A stretch of 7,962 nucleotides of DNA from Acidobacteriota bacterium (lineage in GTDB: Bacteria > Acidobacteriota > Polarisedimenticolia > J045): positions 1-7,962 of the forward strand of contig JAMOQA010000485.1 in the NCBI GenBank assembly GCA_027064265.1, read 5' to 3'. Made by a program: the position numbers and the translations under genes. Below the pieces are notes generated by a model. The model did not search any database. It was not told the origin of the DNA and saw nothing but the letters and a program-made list of their open reading frames with translations. Numbering within the stretch: position 1 is the stretch's first letter; every line of letters begins with the position of its first letter. Below, piece by piece: positions 5,290 through 7,962 of the stretch.

Positions 5290-7235
5290 AGCGGCCCGAC
5301 CAGGACGTGCCCGTCGTCCGGAAGGGGGAGGATGCGAGCATCTCCCTCCTGCAGGGAGCGCTCGACTTCCTGCCGGCGTCCGTGATCGTCACCGACCGTG
5401 ACGGGAGGATTCTCTACGTCAACCAGTGGTTCACCCGGGTGAGCGGGTACGAGCGGGATGAGGTGCTGGGGCAGACCCCGGCCATCCTGAAGTCGGGAGT
5501 CCACCCGCCGGAGTTCTACGAGGAACTGTGGAAGACCCTGCGCGAGGGCCGCCGCTGGCAGGGAGAGTTCTGCAATCGGCGGAAGAACGGCGAGCTGTTC
5601 TGGGAGCAGGCGACGATCGTCCCGGTACTCGACGAGGCCGGGGAGATCGCCTTCTTCGTGGCGGGGAAGTTCGATATCACCGCGAAGAAGGCGGCGGAGG
5701 AAGCGCTCGAGCAGCGGGAGCGGACCCTGCGGGCCCTCGTCGAGACGATGATGGACGGCCTGCTCATCGTCGAGCACGACGGGACGATCTCCTTCGCGAA
5801 CCCGGCCGCGGGGACGATCATCGGTCTGCCCGTCTCGGAGCTGGTCGGGTCGAATGCCATCGAGTACGTCGAGCCCGAGTACCGCCCGACCGTGAAAGAC
5901 CAGCTGCGTCGCCGCCGGCTGGGCCTGTCGTCGACCTACGAGATCGCGCTGCGGACGGGACGTGGCGAGCTGCGCACGATCCTGGTCAGCGCCGCCCCGC
6001 TTCCCGAGCGGGACGGGATGATCGGGCAGTCGGTCCTCGTCGTTCGCGACGTGACCGACGAGAGACGCCAGGAGGAGGAACTGCGCCGGGCGAAGGACGT
6101 GGCGATCGAGTCCGCGCGGGTCCGGACGGAGTTCCTCGCCAACGTCAGCCACGAGATCCGCACCCCGATGAACGCCATCGTCGGCCTCGCCGAGGTGCTC
6201 CGGGACGAGGAGCTGTCTCCCCACGGCAAGGAGTCCCTGGACGAGCTTCGCGAGGCGGCGCGACGGCTGCTCGCGCTGATCGACGACCTGCTCGACTTCT
6301 CCCGCCTCGAGGCGGGGCGAATGCGGTTCCGGGAGGAGCCGTTCTGCCCCCAGGAGGTCCTCGCGGACGTGGTCCAGGCCCTCCGCCCGGCGGCCGAACG
6401 GAAGGGACTGCGGCTCGAGAGCCGGATCGAGGGAGAGTGCGACGGGAAGCTCGTCGGCGACGCGGACCGGCTGCGGCAGGTGCTCGTCAACCTCGTCGGA
6501 AACGCGGTCAAGTTCACCGAGAAGGGATACGTGGACGTCCGGATGGTCCTGCGGCGCTCCGTCGATGGCGAGGGTTTCACGCTCTTCCTCGAGGTGATGG
6601 ACAGCGGCATCGGGATCCCTGCAGACGTGGGGCCGGCGGTCTTCGAGCCGTTTCGCCAGGTCGATGGTTCGCTGACCAGGGGGCACGGGGGGACGGGCCT
6701 GGGCCTCGCGATCACCCGGAAGATCGTGGAGATGCAGGGAGGAGTGATCGCCTTCGAGAGCTGGCCCGGGCGCGGCACCGTGTTCCGGGTGGAGATTCCC
6801 TACCGGGTGGATCCTGCCGTTGCCAGTCGCCCCGAGCGCCGGGTGCCACGTGGGCGGCAGACGATCCTCGTCGTCGAGGACAACCCGGTCAATCGGAAGG
6901 TCGCCGGCCGCCTCCTCGAGCGGCAGGGTTACGCCGTCCTCTACGCGGAAAACGGCGCCGAGGCGCTCGCGCGGCTCCGCGAGGAGAAGGTGGACCTCGT
7001 CCTGATGGACATCCAGATGCCCGGGATGGATGGTCTGGAAGCGACCCGCCGGATCCGGGCGGGGGAGGTCGGTGACGAGCTGCGGCGCCTGCCGATCGTG
7101 GCGCTGACCGCCCACGTCAGCGAGGACGACCGGAAGCGCTGCCAGGAGGCGGGGATGGATGCCTTCCTGACGAAGCCCGTCGACCCGGACCTCCTGCACG
7201 ACACGATCGAGTCCCTCGCTGCCGCCCTCGTCTGA
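5286..7235 (+). CDS. Cytoplasmic hybrid sensor histidine kinase (PAS-PAS-HisKA-HATPase-REC), second of pair
   Basis: This 649-residue protein is a paralogue of the kinase before it, with the same domain order. PAS 1 spans about 20-135, PAS 2 about 148-257, HisKA about 283-350 with His289, and the ATPase about 389-507. The ATPase domain has Asn406, G1 box DSGIGIP (439-445), Phe456 and GGTGLGLAI (468-476). The receiver (about 525-640) has Glu531-Asp532, Asp575, Thr608 and Lys630. By hand count, residues 30-139 of the two proteins align without gaps at about 65 of 110 identical positions. Main differences are the first 20 residues, the linker before the receiver (shorter here) and the last 20 residues. 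There is no membrane segment and no Hpt domain. Start and stop overlap with the first kinase implies a shared transcript, coupled translation and near-equal amounts, which would allow heterodimers. The gene is followed by 29 bases and then the hairpin array. Confidence 0.96.
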   Translation: MKRPDQDVPVVRKGEDASISLLQGALDFLPASVIVTDRDGRILYVNQWFTRVSGYERDEVLGQTPAILKSGVHPPEFYEELWKTLREGRRWQGEFCNRRKNGELFWEQATIVPVLDEAGEIAFFVAGKFDITAKKAAEEALEQRERTLRALVETMMDGLLIVEHDGTISFANPAAGTIIGLPVSELVGSNAIEYVEPEYRPTVKDQLRRRRLGLSSTYEIALRTGRGELRTILVSAAPLPERDGMIGQSVLVVRDVTDERRQEEELRRAKDVAIESARVRTEFLANVSHEIRTPMNAIVGLAEVLRDEELSPHGKESLDELREAARRLLALIDDLLDFSRLEAGRMRFREEPFCPQEVLADVVQALRPAAERKGLRLESRIEGECDGKLVGDADRLRQVLVNLVGNAVKFTEKGYVDVRMVLRRSVDGEGFTLFLEVMDSGIGIPADVGPAVFEPFRQVDGSLTRGHGGTGLGLAITRKIVEMQGGVIAFESWPGRGTVFRVEIPYRVDPAVASRPERRVPRGRQTILVVEDNPVNRKVAGRLLERQGYAVLYAENGAEALARLREEKVDLVLMDIQMPGMDGLEATRRIRAGEVGDELRRLPIVALTAHVSEDDRKRCQEAGMDAFLTKPVDPDLLHDTIESLAAALV

Positions 7236-7256
7236 TCGGCACCCCGTTCCCGCGCA

Positions 7257-7357
7257 TCCCGCGGGGGCGCAGCGTGCCGCGCCCGTGCGCCGCGAAGCGG
7301 CACCACCCATGGCCGGGCCTTCGGCCCGGCACGGGTCGAGCACGCTCGACCCCTACG
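7257..7357 (-). repeat. Composite four-hairpin unit, copy B (inverted relative to copy A)
   Basis: Read on the minus strand from 7357, the module order is that of copy A: CGTAGGGG, hairpin 1 (GGGTCGAG-CGTG-CTCGACCC, 7333-7352), CCCGTG, hairpin 2 (GCCGGGCC-GAA-GGCCCGGC, 7312-7330), centre CATGGG, hairpin 3 (7287-7303), CACGGG and hairpin 4 (7265-7284). Hairpins 1 and 2 have changed arms but stay perfectly paired. Hairpins 3 and 4 each have one imperfect pair, which is a G.U wobble on the minus strand. The unit begins 22 bases after the second kinase stop, so it is in position to form that transcript's 3' end. Confidence 0.88.
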
Positions 7358-7423
7358 CGTTGCGCGTCTCGCGAGTTTCCGTAGGGGCGCAGCGTGCCGC
7401 GCCCGTGTCGCTCGGAGGGCGAC
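7358..7423 (+). repeat. Spacer module and half unit adjoining xerC
   Basis: Bases 7364-7387 are the reverse complement of 1301-1324 at 22 of 24 positions. They form a conserved spacer that carries GCGTCTCGCGAG and ends in CCGTAGGGG. A half unit follows: hairpin 1 (7385-7404), CCCGTG, and a hairpin 2-like stem (7407-7423) with loop GGA. A 24-base stretch (7384-7407) repeats 7264-7287 exactly. Without gaps, 7379-7423 matches 1092-1136 at 35 of 45 positions. The last stem ends one base before the xerC stop codon. Confidence 0.82.
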
Positions 7424-7424
7424 T

Positions 7425-7962
7425 TCAGGCGCGGGGATGGGAGCGGTCGTAGACCTCGAGGATGTGGTCGAGCGAGAGCTTCGTGTACCGCTGGGTCGTC
7501 GCGAGACGGGAATGCCCGAGCAGCTCCTGGATCGCCCGCAGGTCCATGCCCGACTCGAGGAGATGGGTGGCGAACGAGTGGCGCAGCACGTGGGGATGGA
7601 CGCCCCGCAGCAGCGCCGCCCGGGCGACGGCCCGGTCGAGGACCCGTCGCACCGACCGGTCGGTGAGACGTCCCCCCCGCAGGTTGAGGAAGAGCGCCTC
7701 CTCGCCGGTCTTCTCCCGCAGGTCGACGAACGCGGCGAGGTAGGCCCTGAGGGCCGTGGCGGCCTTCCTCCCGAAGGGCACGATCCGTTCCTTGCGTCCC
7801 TTCCCCAGGACACGGACGGTGCGCCGGGCCAGGTCGATGTCGTCGAGATCGAGGCCGGTCAGCTCGGAGACCCGGAGGCCGGCCCCGTAGAGGAGCTCGA
7901 GGAGGGCCCGGTCCCGGAGACCGGCCGGCTTCCGCGGGTCCGGAGCCTCGAGGATGGCGGTC
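7425..7962 (-). CDS. xerC: XerC/XerD-type tyrosine recombinase, C-terminal part (5' end outside window)
   Basis: The frame is open from its stop to the right edge, giving 178 C-terminal residues of about 300 expected. Counting from the first full codon, the catalytic set is complete: Arg30 in GAGLRVSEL, Lys54 in GKGRKERIVP, His124 and Arg127 in HPHVLRHSFATHLL, His150 in LLGHS and nucleophile Tyr159 in RYTKLS. The tail EVYDRSHPRA matches the usual XerC end, so I prefer XerC to XerD, with moderate confidence. The family resolves chromosome dimers at dif by strand exchange in the cytoplasm and works with FtsK. The missing part should hold the N-terminal SAM-like DNA-binding domain and the start. 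A GTG at 7781 is internal and not a start. No dif-like site is recognised nearby. A repeat hairpin ends one base past the stop. Confidence 0.93.
   Translation of the reverse strand, partial: TAILEAPDPRKPAGLRDRALLELLYGAGLRVSELTGLDLDDIDLARRTVRVLGKGRKERIVPFGRKAATALRAYLAAFVDLREKTGEEALFLNLRGGRLTDRSVRRVLDRAVARAALLRGVHPHVLRHSFATHLLESGMDLRAIQELLGHSRLATTQRYTKLSLDHILEVYDRSHPRA

Noticed and set aside
5184..7343. A 719-codon open frame on the minus strand under the second kinase
   Set aside because: It mirrors the kinase frame, has no motif of its own and begins inside the repeat array.
7236..7424. dif site or integron attachment site next to the recombinase
   Set aside because: I could not find a 28-base dif-like arrangement with an AT-rich centre. 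The hairpins match the array at 1092-1351, which is not near a recombinase gene.
7425..7781. Short stand-alone recombinase starting at GTG 7781
   Set aside because: The same frame continues upstream to the window edge with conserved XerC sequence, including the first catalytic Arg and the GKGRKER lysine, so this GTG is internal.

Overview
The window is very GC-rich throughout, with strong G/C bias at third codon positions and purine-rich GGAGG ribosome binding sites. This fits a high-GC bacterium, possibly from an environmental or metagenome-assembled genome. Nothing in it fixes the phylum. It holds four complete protein genes and one gene cut by the right edge, packed tightly with three intergenic gaps of 289, 146 and 189 bases. 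I see no tRNA, rRNA, CRISPR array, insertion sequence or phage gene.

From left to right: (1) a zinc-dependent medium-chain dehydrogenase on + (4-1065). (2) A 289-base gap between convergent genes, filled with G+C hairpin repeats (1092-1351). (3) An M1 metallopeptidase of the leukotriene A4 hydrolase/aminopeptidase B type on - (1355-3130), with a complete catalytic set. (4) A short divergent promoter gap (3131-3276). (5) Two tandem paralogous hybrid sensor histidine kinases on + (3277-5289 and 5286-7235), joined by an ATGA stop/start overlap. Both have the order PAS-PAS-HisKA-HATPase-receiver and no membrane segment. (6) A second convergent gap with the same hairpin repeat family (7257-7423). 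(7) The C-terminal part of a XerC/XerD-type tyrosine recombinase on -, running off the right edge.

The two kinases form one transcription unit. They probably sense the same kind of cytoplasmic signal through near-collinear PAS modules. Each ends in a receiver but lacks an Hpt domain, so the phosphate must pass to an Hpt protein and response regulator encoded elsewhere. The peptidase is divergently transcribed from the same short region and could share control. No sequence evidence links the dehydrogenase, peptidase and kinases in one pathway.

The most unusual content is the repeat family. A composite of four hairpins lies at 1093-1190 and again in inverted orientation at 7257-7357, with one stretch matching at 44 of 45 bases. 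Between copies the hairpin arms differ mostly by paired changes that keep the stems. Both arrays sit only in convergent 3' gaps and end 1-4 bases from a stop codon. I think this is a REP/BIME-like palindromic repeat family that may act as two-way terminators or structured RNA ends.
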